Part shown: positions 29,282 to 37,430 of the stretch, one piece after another | Layout: the number at the start of each line of letters is the position of its first letter | How positions within the stretch are numbered: the first letter of the stretch is position 1 | From: Opitutaceae bacterium | GTDB taxonomy: Bacteria > Verrucomicrobiota > Verrucomicrobiia > Opitutales > Opitutaceae | Length of the DNA stretch: 37,430 bases | NCBI GenBank assembly: GCA_002694885.1 | Contig: NZNM01000058.1 | Location: forward strand, 1-37,430 | Direction of reading: 5' to 3' | Translations under genes and position numbers: made by a program | Notes under the pieces: model-generated | Told to the model about the DNA's origin: nothing | The model's input: the letters and a program-made list of their open reading frames with translations, nothing else | Database searches by the model: none

Positions 29282-30256
29282 ATGAAAATCCTCATCACCG
29301 GTTCCTCTGGCCGTATCGGCCGCACGGTCACAAGCATTCTACTAAATCGCGGTGACGATGTTGTTGGCTTCGATGCAGTGTCTTCTCCCATAAGCCACGA
29401 GAATTTTACCGGGATCGTCAGCGATTTTTCCGACACCGCAGCTCTTTCTCAAGCCTCTGATGGCGTCGACGCTATCTTGCATCTCGGAGCCTTCATGAGC
29501 TGGAAAAAGGAAGATCAGCAAAAGATCTTCGAGGCCAATGTGACTGGTACGCTCAACATCCTGGCAGCCGCAGTTGAAAGTGGAGCGAGAAAAATCGTCT
29601 TTGCCAGCAGTGGAGAAGTCTACCCGGATCGCAAACCGGAGTACCTGCCCATCGACGAAAAGCACCCGACCAATCCAACCAGCCCCTACGGCCTTTCCAA
29701 GCTGATGGCTGAAGAGGCCGTTCGCTTCTACGAGCGGGTTCACCATCTGCCATCGGTTATTCTACGATTCTCGCATACTCAGGACGCCTCTGAGCTGTTG
29801 GACCAAAACAGCTTTTTCTCTGGATCCCGGTTCTATCTTCACGCTAAAATCCGACAACAACGAGAGTTCGGCAACCACCAGCTAGCCGACCTGCTAGAGA
29901 CCTACAAAGATGGCAACAACAAGCTCGTCGTCAGTTGCAACGAGGATGGGCAGCCTCATTGTATGGGGATCAGCGATACGCGTGATACGGTCGCCGGCGT
30001 GATCGCCGCACTGGATTCTGACCTGGCTGCCGGCAATGCGTACAACCTCGCCCCGCCTTCGGCTACCTCCTTTGACCAGGCAATCGATTGCCTGAAAGTG
30101 GCGACTGGACTGGAGAGCATTCGCATCAACATACCCGGTCCCGACCTCAACTATGAATCCGACTGTGAAAAGGCCAAAGAGAATCTCGGCTATCAGCCGA
30201 AATGGACCTTCGAACGAATGGTCGAAGATGCTGTTAGGCAACGCGACGCTAAGTGA
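29282..30256 (+). CDS. NAD-dependent epimerase/dehydratase (extended SDR)
   Basis: A 324-aa extended SDR. The Rossmann motif is GSSGRIG (7-13) with D31 for NAD binding. The catalytic residues are S109/S110 (FASSGEVYP), Y136 and K140 (YGLSK). VRFYERVHHLPSVILRFSHT and the C-terminal LGYQPKWTFERMVEDAV are typical of the nucleotide-sugar epimerase/dehydratase fold (PF01370). It is only distantly similar to the SDR at 1401-2291 (same fold and similar N-terminus, different C-terminal half). It is followed by element C and an MFS gene on the same strand. The substrate is unknown. Confidence 0.88.
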   Translation: MKILITGSSGRIGRTVTSILLNRGDDVVGFDAVSSPISHENFTGIVSDFSDTAALSQASDGVDAILHLGAFMSWKKEDQQKIFEANVTGTLNILAAAVESGARKIVFASSGEVYPDRKPEYLPIDEKHPTNPTSPYGLSKLMAEEAVRFYERVHHLPSVILRFSHTQDASELLDQNSFFSGSRFYLHAKIRQQREFGNHQLADLLETYKDGNNKLVVSCNEDGQPHCMGISDTRDTVAGVIAALDSDLAAGNAYNLAPPSATSFDQAIDCLKVATGLESIRINIPGPDLNYESDCEKAKENLGYQPKWTFERMVEDAVRQRDAK

Positions 30257-30271
30257 GTTTATCAATATTCC

Positions 30272-30358
30272 GTAGAAGCGGTCCCGCGAAGCGCGGGTCG
30301 CTAGCAGTAGAACAGGCATCCTGCCTGTTTGAGTCACAGGCTAGAAGCCTGTGCTACC
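30272..30358. repeat. REP/BIME-like composite element C
   Basis: The first unit is GTAGAAGCGGTCCCGCGAAG with a CCCGCGAAGCGCGGG hairpin. Then at 30306 a second element reads AGTAGAACAGGCATCCTGCC and goes on to CACAGGCTAGAAGCCTGTGC and TACC. The second part is an inverted copy of element A: both cores are the same and in the same order when A is reverse-complemented. It lies between the epimerase and MFS genes. Confidence 0.75.
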
Positions 30359-30449
30359 TTTTTCCCAACATACCCCTCTCGTCTTGATATTCCTAAAGAA
30401 CCTTTTAGCTACAGAATGAAAAATCGAATACAGCCAGGCCGCCCGAGGT

Positions 30450-31694
30450 TTGGTTGAGAGACAAGGAAACCCTCCAATCACCACCAGCGACCCTTCAGTC
30501 CAGCTCTACGACCGCAATTTTTTCCTGGCGATGGCCAGCCAGATTTGCTTCGTCGTCGCCAACAGCCTGCTGGCTCACTACGCTCGCTGGATCGAGCATC
30601 TCGGCGGCGATTTGACCGACGTTGGTTACATCAACGGGGCTGGCGCTATCTTGGGCATTATAATCCGCCCCTGGCTAGGCCAGTGGATCAACCAATTTGG
30701 AGCCAAGACGCTTTGGATGGCTGGGTATTTCCTATTCGCCATATCGTCGCTAAGCAATCTGCTCCTGGTAGAGATCGGACTACCGATTTATGTCGCCAGG
30801 TCGGGGCTCGTGGCAGGAGCGGCCGTAGTCTTTTCCAGCGGCTTAGCCTATATCACTCAGGTTGCTCCAGACAACCGGAGAGCGGAAGCGATCGGAATCC
30901 TAGGAGCAGGGGGCTTTATCGGAATGCTACTGGGCCCCTACCTAGGAGACTGGCTTCTCGGCCCGAAACTCGAGGGAATCTCACGAGACCGATCCGTATT
31001 CATCGCTCTATTCATCACAGCGACCGTTACCAATATCGTTCCTACCATCTTCGTGCTATTCCTAAAATCGCCCAAAACAAAGTCGGTAAAGTCAGCCAAT
31101 TCGATATCCGATTTCTTTTCAACAGTCGGGCGCTATTGGCCAGGAGCGATCGTTGGCGTTCTGTTCGTCTTTGGAATCTGCGTCACCGTCCCCTTCGTCT
31201 TTCTCGCTAGCTTTATTGATGAGACTCCTCTCGTGATCGGCGGATACTCGGTAATGGGGATTTTCTTTCTCTGCTATGCTGGATGGGGATTTGCCCTAAG
31301 AGTGATTTTGCGCCGACTGCCGGATCAGATCGGTTCCCGCAAAGTCCTTTTGATTGGATTCGTATTCATGACTGTCGGGATGTTCTCTTACGGTCTCGTC
31401 AACGAAACGCAGGCTTCGGTTATTATTGCGCCCGCATTAATGACCGGAACCGGGCATAGCTTGATGTACCATTCCATGACATCGCTCGCCATCGAACCAT
31501 TTCCGAGAGAATATCGCGGCACGGGTTCGGCGCTTCTGTCGATGGTAATAGATTTGGGAATACTAATGGGTGCCACCGTTCTTGGAATCATCGGCGAACA
31601 TTTCGGGTTCACCTGGCTGTTCTTGACCATCGGCGTCGCTTGCGGACTGAGCGCAACACACTATGCGTTTAGCCGATCTCGGTCTTCAAGGTAG
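30450..31694 (+). CDS. MFS transporter
   Basis: A 414-aa major facilitator superfamily carrier with about twelve hydrophobic segments, beginning FFLAMASQICFVVANSLLAH. The loop 2-3 region has GIIIRPWLGQWINQFGAKTL, close to the MFS motif A pattern, and GILGAGGFIGMLLGPYLGDW fits the central motif. The frame has no ATG before the first membrane segment; TTG 30450 is the only reasonable in-frame start, and an ATG at 30416 lies in another frame (see findings). The substrate is unknown; drug- or sugar-efflux subfamilies look alike here. The TAG stop is part of a GTAG repeat head. Confidence 0.85.
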   Translation: MVERQGNPPITTSDPSVQLYDRNFFLAMASQICFVVANSLLAHYARWIEHLGGDLTDVGYINGAGAILGIIIRPWLGQWINQFGAKTLWMAGYFLFAISSLSNLLLVEIGLPIYVARSGLVAGAAVVFSSGLAYITQVAPDNRRAEAIGILGAGGFIGMLLGPYLGDWLLGPKLEGISRDRSVFIALFITATVTNIVPTIFVLFLKSPKTKSVKSANSISDFFSTVGRYWPGAIVGVLFVFGICVTVPFVFLASFIDETPLVIGGYSVMGIFFLCYAGWGFALRVILRRLPDQIGSRKVLLIGFVFMTVGMFSYGLVNETQASVIIAPALMTGTGHSLMYHSMTSLAIEPFPREYRGTGSALLSMVIDLGILMGATVLGIIGEHFGFTWLFLTIGVACGLSATHYAFSRSRSSR

Positions 31695-31760
31695 GGAGGG
31701 CTGGCTCGGTTTTTGGCGAGAGAGACATTTATACTGAGGACTGAGACAGTCCTCCCTACC
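31690..31760. repeat. REP/BIME-like element H
   Basis: GGTAGGGAGGGCTGGCTCGG at the left faces GGTAGGGAGGACTGTCTCAG on the opposite strand at the right. The right unit folds as GAGGACTGTCTCAGTCCTC. It fills the gap between the convergent MFS and sulfatase genes. The first TAG is the MFS stop codon. Confidence 0.72.
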
Positions 31761-31763
31761 CTA

Positions 31764-33341
31764 TTAGCGATCCAGGGGCCAGGGGCGTACGCCGTGCTTT
31801 TGAGTCCAGCTAGAGTATCGTGCCATAAGCTGGTTGGCGATCTCGGGATGGCTTTCCAGCAGATTCTTCGTTTCGTAGGGATCCGATTTCAAGTGATACA
31901 GCTCCCAGTCCCCATTTCGTAGAGCCACCAGCTCCCAATCCCCCTGACGAACCGCCCGATTGCCTTCATGCTCCCAGAAGTATTCGGGGTCCTCGTCTCT
32001 GTTTTACCCTTTGAAAAGAGGTAACAGACTGACGCCATCAAGAGAATCGAGTTCAATTCCTTTATAAGATTTTGGATACGTTGCTCCAGCAATATCGAGG
32101 CAGGTCGGCATCAGATCATTGATGTGCCCTGTTTCTCGGATCCGGTTGCTTTTGGTTTTCAAGCCATTCGGCCAATGAACTATCATCGGCGTAATGATGC
32201 CACCTTCATGGCATTGGGCCTTCCGCATGCGATAAGGCGTGTTGCTGACTTTGTTCCAAATTCCATAGGCAACATTGCTTTCTCGCCCACCCACTTCAAT
32301 GTCGGGCGTTTTGTTATAGTCTGTCTGGCAAGCTCCGTTGTCCGACAAGAAAAACACCGCCGTATTATCCGCGATCCCCTCACTCTCGAGGCAGCTCATC
32401 AAACGGCCGATATTCTGGTCCAGACAATCGATCATGGCGGCATAGACCGCCATCTCTAATGCTTCCTGCTCCTTATCTTCAACGGATTCCCAATCAGGAT
32501 ATACCGGCTCGGAGGCTGGCAAATCATCAGGTACTAACCCGATCGGTTTTTGTTTCTCAAAACGAGCCTCGCGAATCGCATCATAGCCAACCTTATAGAC
32601 ATCCTTATACTTCTCGATGTCTTCCGGCTTGGCCATCAAAGGAAAATGCGGCGCCACGTAGGCGATATACATGTAGAACGGCTTCTCCTTGTCGCGTCGC
32701 TGCTCGATATAGTCGATGGCGTAGTCGGTGAAGGCATCGGTGGAGTACCAATTCTCGTCCGGAAAAACCTCTTTCCCATTCCAGAATACGGGACGCTCCC
32801 AATAAATCGATGGGTAGAAATAGATGCCGCCGCCCGCAGGCACCCCATAGAATTGCTGAAAACCCCGGTAGTCTGGCCACATCGTTCTTTCGCTCGAACC
32901 GACATGCCACTTGCCGCTCATAAATGTCTGGTATCCATTCTGAGACAGTACCTCCGCAATGGTGGCGCTCTTATTGTTTAGGTAACCCTGATACTCCGGA
33001 TACTCTGATTTCTTCGTATCCATATGCCCTATACCCGCATCCCATTGGTACTGGCCGGTCAACAGGCTTGCTCGAGACGGACAGCACCGGGAAGTATTGT
33101 AGAGGTTCGCAAACAGAACCCCTTCTTCGGCGAGACGATCCAAGTTGGGCGTATCAATCTCAGATCCGGTGCAACCCAGATCCGAGTAGCCCATATCGTC
33201 GACTAGAATAGTGATTATATTTGGGCGGTCCGTTCCGAAAACTGAGGAAACTGCGACCAGAAAGATAGTGACAACCAAACCTATGCCAAAACCAGCCTCC
33301 AAGCTGCCCAAAGCGGATCTGGGCCCACTATTGAGAATCAT
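31764..33341 (-). pseudogene. Sulfatase (arylsulfatase A-like) with in-frame TAA near the C-terminus
   Basis: A continuous frame of 526 codons reads as a full sulfatase, interrupted only by TAA at 32004-32006 (codon 446). Before it: a hydrophobic export segment (GIGLVVTIFLVAVSSVF), RPNIITILVDDMGYSDLG, the formylglycine motif SRCCPSRASLLTG (C86), MSGKWHVG and FFLSDNGAC. It stops after SLLPLFKG. The same frame then continues NRDEDPEYFWEHEGNRAVRQ and GDWELYHLKSDPYETKNLLE, the normal C-terminal subdomain, to TAA at 31764. If not read through, about 80 residues are lost. The ATG overlaps the DUF1501 stop as ATGA, so it is the third gene of the operon. The target would be a sulfated glycan. Confidence 0.83.
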
Positions 33342-34807
33342 ACCAATATCGGCTCAATCAATTCCCCATGGACATCAGTCAAACGATAGTCGCGGCCTTG
33401 GAATCGATAGGTCAGGCGTTCGTGATTGATGCCCAGCTGATGGAGCATCGTGGCGTGTAGGTCATGGATCGATACAGGATTTTCCGTAATATTGTAGCTA
33501 TATTCGTCGGTCGCTCCGTAACTCATGCCCGGCTTGATTCCCGCTCCTGCCATCCAAATCGTAAAGCAACGCGGATGGTGATCGCGACCGTAAGTGGTCT
33601 CGGTCAACTCTCCTTGGGAATAGATGGTGCGCCCAAACTCGCCGCCCCAGACCACCAGCGTGTCATCCAGCATTCCCCGCTGTTTGAGATCCTTGATCAA
33701 AGCGGCGGAAGCTTGGTCCACATCGTAACACTGGCCCGGAAGCTCTTTGGGCAAGGTCGAGTGCTGATCCCAACCCATGTGAAAGAGCTGCACGAAGCGA
33801 ACGCCGCGTTCCGCTAAGCGTCGGGCTAGCAGGGCGTTGGCCGCATAGGTCCCTGGATTGCTCGCCTCCGGACCATACATATCGAGAATGTGATCCGGCT
33901 CATCCGATATATCAGTCAGATCCGGCACGCTACTCTGCATGCGATAAGCCAATTCGTATTGGGCGATGCGGCTCTGGATTTCAGCATCGCCAGTTCTGTT
34001 CAAATGATGGTCGTTCAGTTCTGCTAGCTCGTCCAGCATCTGGCGTCGCATGCTACGAGAAATGCCGGGCGGATCCTGCAAGAAAAGCACTGGATCCGCG
34101 GCGGAGCGAAGCTTTACGCCGGCGTATGAAGTGGGCATAAACCCGGAACCCCAGAGGCGATCATACAATGGCTGACAGGAGGGTCGGCCCGTGCCGCGAG
34201 AGGTCAGAGCGATGAATGACGGCAGATCGCGATTCATGCTCCCCAATCCATAGCTCATCCAGGAACCGATGCTCGGCCGACCTGCTAATTGGAAGCCGGT
34301 TTGGAAGAAGGTGATAGCCGGGTCATGATTGATCTGCTCGGTATGCATCGACTTGATGAAGCAGATTTCATCGGCAATTGAAGCCGTATGCGGCATAAGC
34401 TCGCTCACAGTAGCTCCACTTTGACCATGTCGGCTGAATTCGAAAATCGAATTGGCTACCGGGAATCGATCCTGGCCGCTCGTCATGCCAGTCAACCTCT
34501 GGCCCCTCCTTATAGAATCCGGCAAATCCTGGCCACGAACCTTATCCATGTAGGGCTTATGATCGAAGAGATCGATCTGCGACGGGCCTCCCGATTGAAA
34601 CAAGTATATGACTCGCTTGGCTTTCGGAGCGAAGTGAGGCCCAATCGGCGCCGTTTGCAATTCGGATGGCGTTTCACTGGCATAGCCATTTTCTCCGAGT
34701 AGCGAACTGAGAGCCGCAACTCCAATGCCTTTGCCTACCGTCGAGAAAAACTGACGCCGACTCTGCGTCATGGCGTATCGATAAAGCGGATGCTCAGAAT
34801 TATTCAT
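33338..34807 (-). CDS. Tat-exported DUF1501 protein
   Basis: A 489-aa protein with a twin-arginine signal (SRRQFFSTVGKGIGVAALSS, residues 16-35). The mature part shows the DUF1501 signature: GPHFAPKAKRVIYLFQSGGP followed by SQIDLFDHKP, FIALTSRGTG, ARRLAERGVRFVQLFHMGWD, VVWGGEFGRT and GRDHHPRCFTIWMAGAGIKP. The fold is related to alkaline phosphatase/sulfatase enzymes, but the biochemical role is not established. It overlaps the upstream PSD1 gene by 8 nt and the downstream sulfatase by 4 nt, which implies translational coupling and a joint role at or beyond the cytoplasmic membrane. Confidence 0.92.
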   Translation of the reverse strand: MNNSEHPLYRYAMTQSRRQFFSTVGKGIGVAALSSLLGENGYASETPSELQTAPIGPHFAPKAKRVIYLFQSGGPSQIDLFDHKPYMDKVRGQDLPDSIRRGQRLTGMTSGQDRFPVANSIFEFSRHGQSGATVSELMPHTASIADEICFIKSMHTEQINHDPAITFFQTGFQLAGRPSIGSWMSYGLGSMNRDLPSFIALTSRGTGRPSCQPLYDRLWGSGFMPTSYAGVKLRSAADPVLFLQDPPGISRSMRRQMLDELAELNDHHLNRTGDAEIQSRIAQYELAYRMQSSVPDLTDISDEPDHILDMYGPEASNPGTYAANALLARRLAERGVRFVQLFHMGWDQHSTLPKELPGQCYDVDQASAALIKDLKQRGMLDDTLVVWGGEFGRTIYSQGELTETTYGRDHHPRCFTIWMAGAGIKPGMSYGATDEYSYNITENPVSIHDLHATMLHQLGINHERLTYRFQGRDYRLTDVHGELIEPILV

Positions 34808-37430
34808 GATGGATCGCTTCGTCCAGATTATACAAATTCATTATGCTCGTCGACAGAGCAGCGACATATACGGGATCAAGCCCTGATCTCGGCCCGCTTT
34901 CCCCTACTTCAAGCAACGCGTTAGCTCCATCCGGATCTTGGCGAAAGTTCCGCAAGCGTTCCTCGAACCCGTTTTTGAGAATCATCAGCTCCGACTCGCT
35001 GGGGCTCCTGGACAGGATCGTCCGAAAAGCCTGATTTAAATGAGATTCCGGATCTTTCCTCGAGGAGTCCGCAATCTCCTCCGCGAACACGCGGGCCGCT
35101 TCCACGAAGGTGGGATCATTCATCAATGCCAAGGCTTGCAAGGGCGTATTGGTGCGGGGGCGGCCCAGCACGCACATTTCCCTACTTGGGGCATCGAAAG
35201 TAGCCATGGTGGGCGGCGGCACGGATCGCTTCCAAAATGTGTATAGACTTCTTCGGTACAGATCCTCCCCGCTACCTTGCACATAGAAGTCCGTCGTTCG
35301 AATAGCGCTCTGGAAGGATAGCTCAGCCCAGAGCCCCTCTGGCTGGTAGGGTTTCACTGATGGACCACCTATCCTCTCGACCAGCAACCCCGATGTGAAA
35401 AGAGCTTGATCTCGAATCATCTCTGCGGGCAGCCGAAAGCGCGTCATTCGGGCAAGCAATCGGTTCTTGGGATCGCGTTCAGCCAATTCTGGAGACACCT
35501 CTGAACTTTGTCGATAGGTAGCGCTGGTCATAATCAATTTGATCAGAGCCTTTGTATCCCAGCCCAATCTCGGGTATTCCATTGCCAGCCAATCGAGCAG
35601 TTCAGGATGCGAGGGGTAGGCTCCCTGCAAACCGAAGTCCTCTACCGTCTCCACCAATCCATTACCGAAAAACATTGCCCAATAGCGATTGACAATCACT
35701 CGAGCCGTCAACGGATGCTGGCCACTCACTAGCCACTTGGCCAATCCGAGACGATTGACGGGCGCATCTTGTTGAAGCGGACCGAACAGTTCCTCGGGAA
35801 CACGAGCCTCCACTTGCTCAACCGGGTTATTATACAAGCCACGCTCCAAAATATGAGTCGGACGAGGCTCAGGCATTTCTTCCATGACCATGACATGAGT
35901 AGTATAATCGACCTCGAAGCGATTAATCCGACCCTTGGCTCCTTGATAGCGCTCGCGAATATCGGCATTTTCAGGAGCGATGGTCGCGTGGTGGCGCTGC
36001 AACGATTCGAATTCCTTGGGCGAACGCTTTTCTGGGAGTTGACGGAGGGCGGCGAACGCTTTGGCTTCGATTCCGCTACCCGCTTGGAAATGCGGCTCGT
36101 CCCTACTGGTTGTAGAGAGCCGGAATCGACCTATTGCCTGGTCGGGTTGGTCAGATTTTTGTATGAGCTTCACCACGAGCTTGTCGCCGGGCCCGATGTC
36201 GATCGGCTCTTCCAGAGCGAATACCGCAAAAGCTCCTCCTGGCGTTTCTTCGGCATTCAACTTCCAGCCCGACTCCTTGTCTTTGTCGAAGGCATTCGAT
36301 ACTGGATAATCTACCAACTCGAAACTCGCTTGAGCGCTTGAGATTTTCAACGCACTGGGTCGCCTCTCCCCCTTTCGCTGAACCCCGATGCTTAGACTGC
36401 TCAACAGAATCTCTCCATTCCCTCTCGTTAGCCCTCCCTTCAGCGAAGCATCCGGCATGACTTCGAGACGCAATGCCGAAACGGTCTCCAACTGAGGCTG
36501 CAAATCTACAGTATAGGTTGGACTCTCGAGCCCGTCGGAATGTATCAGCACCGACTGGTCATCGAGTGTATCGAACTTGGTTAATAGAGAAATGGATACG
36601 CGGCTCGGCTTGTCGATGGACCAGTGGATCTTTCCTTCTTTCCAGCGTTCTCGGGTTTCCTTAGACCAATCTTCAAAGGCCGGTGCGACTAGGTCGATGG
36701 ACTGATCATACTCATTTCCCAGATCAGCGACTGATTGCTTCAATCGCTCGTATTCCTCCTGCTTGCCCCTCATGGCCACACGCATAGCTGGATTGGCGTG
36801 ACCTATGCGGCCATCCTTCCCTTTTTCCGGTACGCTGTTGAAGAAGGCCAAAAACTGATAGAAGTCTCTTTGGGAAATGGGATCGTATTTGTGATCGTGG
36901 CAGCGAGCGCAGCCAAACGTCAGGCCCATCCAAACACCGGTCGTCGTTTCCACCCGATCGACCAAATACTCCACAAGATACTCTTCGGGAATAATGCCTC
37001 CCTCGTCATTGATCCTGTGATTCCGATTAAATCCAGTGGCGATCTTCTGATCTACTGAAGGATTCGGCAGCAAGTCTCCTGCTAGCTGCTCTATGGTAAA
37101 CTCGTCGAAGGGGAGGTTCCGATTGTAAGCGTCAATCACCCAGGTACGCCAGGGCCATTGCGTCCGTTCCCAATCCGCTTGATATCCCATCGTATCCGCA
37201 TAGCGAGCAGCGTCGAGCCAGTCGACGGCCATGCGCTCACCGAATCGCTCCGACTCCATCAGCCGATCGATGAGCGTTTCATAGGCCTCTGGCGAATCGT
37301 CAGCCAAAAAGGCATCCACTTCTTCGATGGTCGGAGGCACTCCAGTGAGATCCAGAGTAGCTCGCCGTATGAGGGTGGTTTTGTCTGCTGGCGGTGAAGG
37401 TTCGATGCCTTCGGCTTCCAGCTTGGCCAA
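34800..37430 (-). CDS. PSD1 / DUF1549-DUF1553 protein, partial at the window edge
   Basis: The frame runs off the right edge of the window, so the true N-terminus (usually a signal peptide and a Planctomycete-type cytochrome c, PSC1, domain) is missing. 876 codons are present. The DUF1549 part has RRATLDLTGVPPTIEEVDAF, RYADTMGYQAD and the haem-like motif C174-x-x-C177-H178 in GCARCHDHKYDP. The C-terminal DUF1553 part has RVIVNRYWAMFFGNGLVETV, FRLPAEMIRDQAL, RPRTNTPLQALALMNDPTF and ends in SIMNLYNLDEAIHHE. A middle beta-sandwich region (about 280-470) is inserted between them. The family is almost restricted to Planctomycetota, Verrucomicrobiota and Lentisphaerota and typically sits next to DUF1501 genes, as here. 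The role is unknown, perhaps redox-linked glycan processing. Confidence 0.92.
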   Translation of the reverse strand: MAKLEAEGIEPSPPADKTTLIRRATLDLTGVPPTIEEVDAFLADDSPEAYETLIDRLMESERFGERMAVDWLDAARYADTMGYQADWERTQWPWRTWVIDAYNRNLPFDEFTIEQLAGDLLPNPSVDQKIATGFNRNHRINDEGGIIPEEYLVEYLVDRVETTTGVWMGLTFGCARCHDHKYDPISQRDFYQFLAFFNSVPEKGKDGRIGHANPAMRVAMRGKQEEYERLKQSVADLGNEYDQSIDLVAPAFEDWSKETRERWKEGKIHWSIDKPSRVSISLLTKFDTLDDQSVLIHSDGLESPTYTVDLQPQLETVSALRLEVMPDASLKGGLTRGNGEILLSSLSIGVQRKGERRPSALKISSAQASFELVDYPVSNAFDKDKESGWKLNAEETPGGAFAVFALEEPIDIGPGDKLVVKLIQKSDQPDQAIGRFRLSTTSRDEPHFQAGSGIEAKAFAALRQLPEKRSPKEFESLQRHHATIAPENADIRERYQGAKGRINRFEVDYTTHVMVMEEMPEPRPTHILERGLYNNPVEQVEARVPEELFGPLQQDAPVNRLGLAKWLVSGQHPLTARVIVNRYWAMFFGNGLVETVEDFGLQGAYPSHPELLDWLAMEYPRLGWDTKALIKLIMTSATYRQSSEVSPELAERDPKNRLLARMTRFRLPAEMIRDQALFTSGLLVERIGGPSVKPYQPEGLWAELSFQSAIRTTDFYVQGSGEDLYRRSLYTFWKRSVPPPTMATFDAPSREMCVLGRPRTNTPLQALALMNDPTFVEAARVFAEEIADSSRKDPESHLNQAFRTILSRSPSESELMILKNGFEERLRNFRQDPDGANALLEVGESGPRSGLDPVYVAALSTSIMNLYNLDEAIHHE

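Noticed and set aside
30545-31210. 221-codon frame overlapping the MFS gene in another frame
   Set aside because: Arginine/serine-rich translation typical of an out-of-frame shadow; the MFS frame has proper membrane segments.
35769-36341. 190-codon frame on the plus strand
   Set aside because: Antisense to the PSD1 gene; low-complexity composition without recognisable domains.

Overview
The window looks like a chromosomal segment of a marine or aquatic member of the Verrucomicrobiota (Opitutae-like), or a close PVC-group relative. This is inferred from gene content, not from a marker gene. The evidence is a PSD1 (DUF1549/DUF1553) protein, DUF1501 protein and sulfatase operon, a second sulfatase beside a PL14-like polysaccharide lyase, a DUF1080 lipoprotein, Tat-exported Gfo/Idh/MocA and DUF1501 proteins, and a large secreted beta-propeller protein with a DxDGDGLSN-type tail. 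No rRNA, tRNA, CRISPR array, integrase or transposase was found.

Layout. 1-4100: the 3' part of a secreted-type amidohydrolase (+), converging on a minus-strand cluster of PhyH dioxygenase, alpha/beta hydrolase and SDR; two of these three genes carry a single disabling lesion. 4100-7000: a secreted GH32/GH43-like propeller protein and a TIM-barrel sugar isomerase/epimerase. 7000-9810: a Fur-family regulator and katG, closed by a strong terminator. 9870-13740: a SAM methyltransferase (+), then a DUF1080 lipoprotein and the purE-purK operon (-), with a terminator after purK. 14300-18600: an AbgT-type transporter, an L,D-transpeptidase gene interrupted by two in-frame TAG codons, and a GntP-type permease. 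18900-21600: leucyl aminopeptidase and a Tat-exported Gfo/Idh/MocA oxidoreductase (-). 22000-24500: a divergent sulfatase / PL14-like lyase pair. 24700-28900: a GNAT acetyltransferase and the 1238-aa propeller protein. 29280-31700: an NAD-dependent epimerase and an MFS transporter. 31760-37430: the minus-strand operon PSD1, DUF1501, sulfatase, with overlapping genes; the sulfatase has an in-frame TAA near its C-terminus.

The most striking features are two. (1) Four genes of about 25 are broken by point-like lesions. Three have in-frame TAA/TAG codons inside otherwise well-conserved protein sequence (four such codons, none TGA), and one has a 1-nt frameshift in a short G run. Ordinary stops in the window use TAG, TAA and TGA, so wholesale recoding is excluded. 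Recent pseudogenisation or sequence error is the simplest reading, and suppression is a testable alternative. (2) Most intergenic gaps hold REP/BIME-like palindromes with GTAG heads facing each other. Several sit exactly on gene ends, so that the GTAG head supplies the TAG stop codon. A second palindrome family, with a CCACAGATTACACAGA-type core, occurs twice.

Functionally, the accessory genes point to degradation of sulfated or acidic polysaccharides and their sugars (sulfatases, PL14-like lyase, GH-like propeller, DUF1080, Gfo/Idh/MocA, sugar isomerase, epimerases, MFS and GntP carriers). These sit alongside housekeeping purine synthesis, peptidase and peroxide-defence genes.
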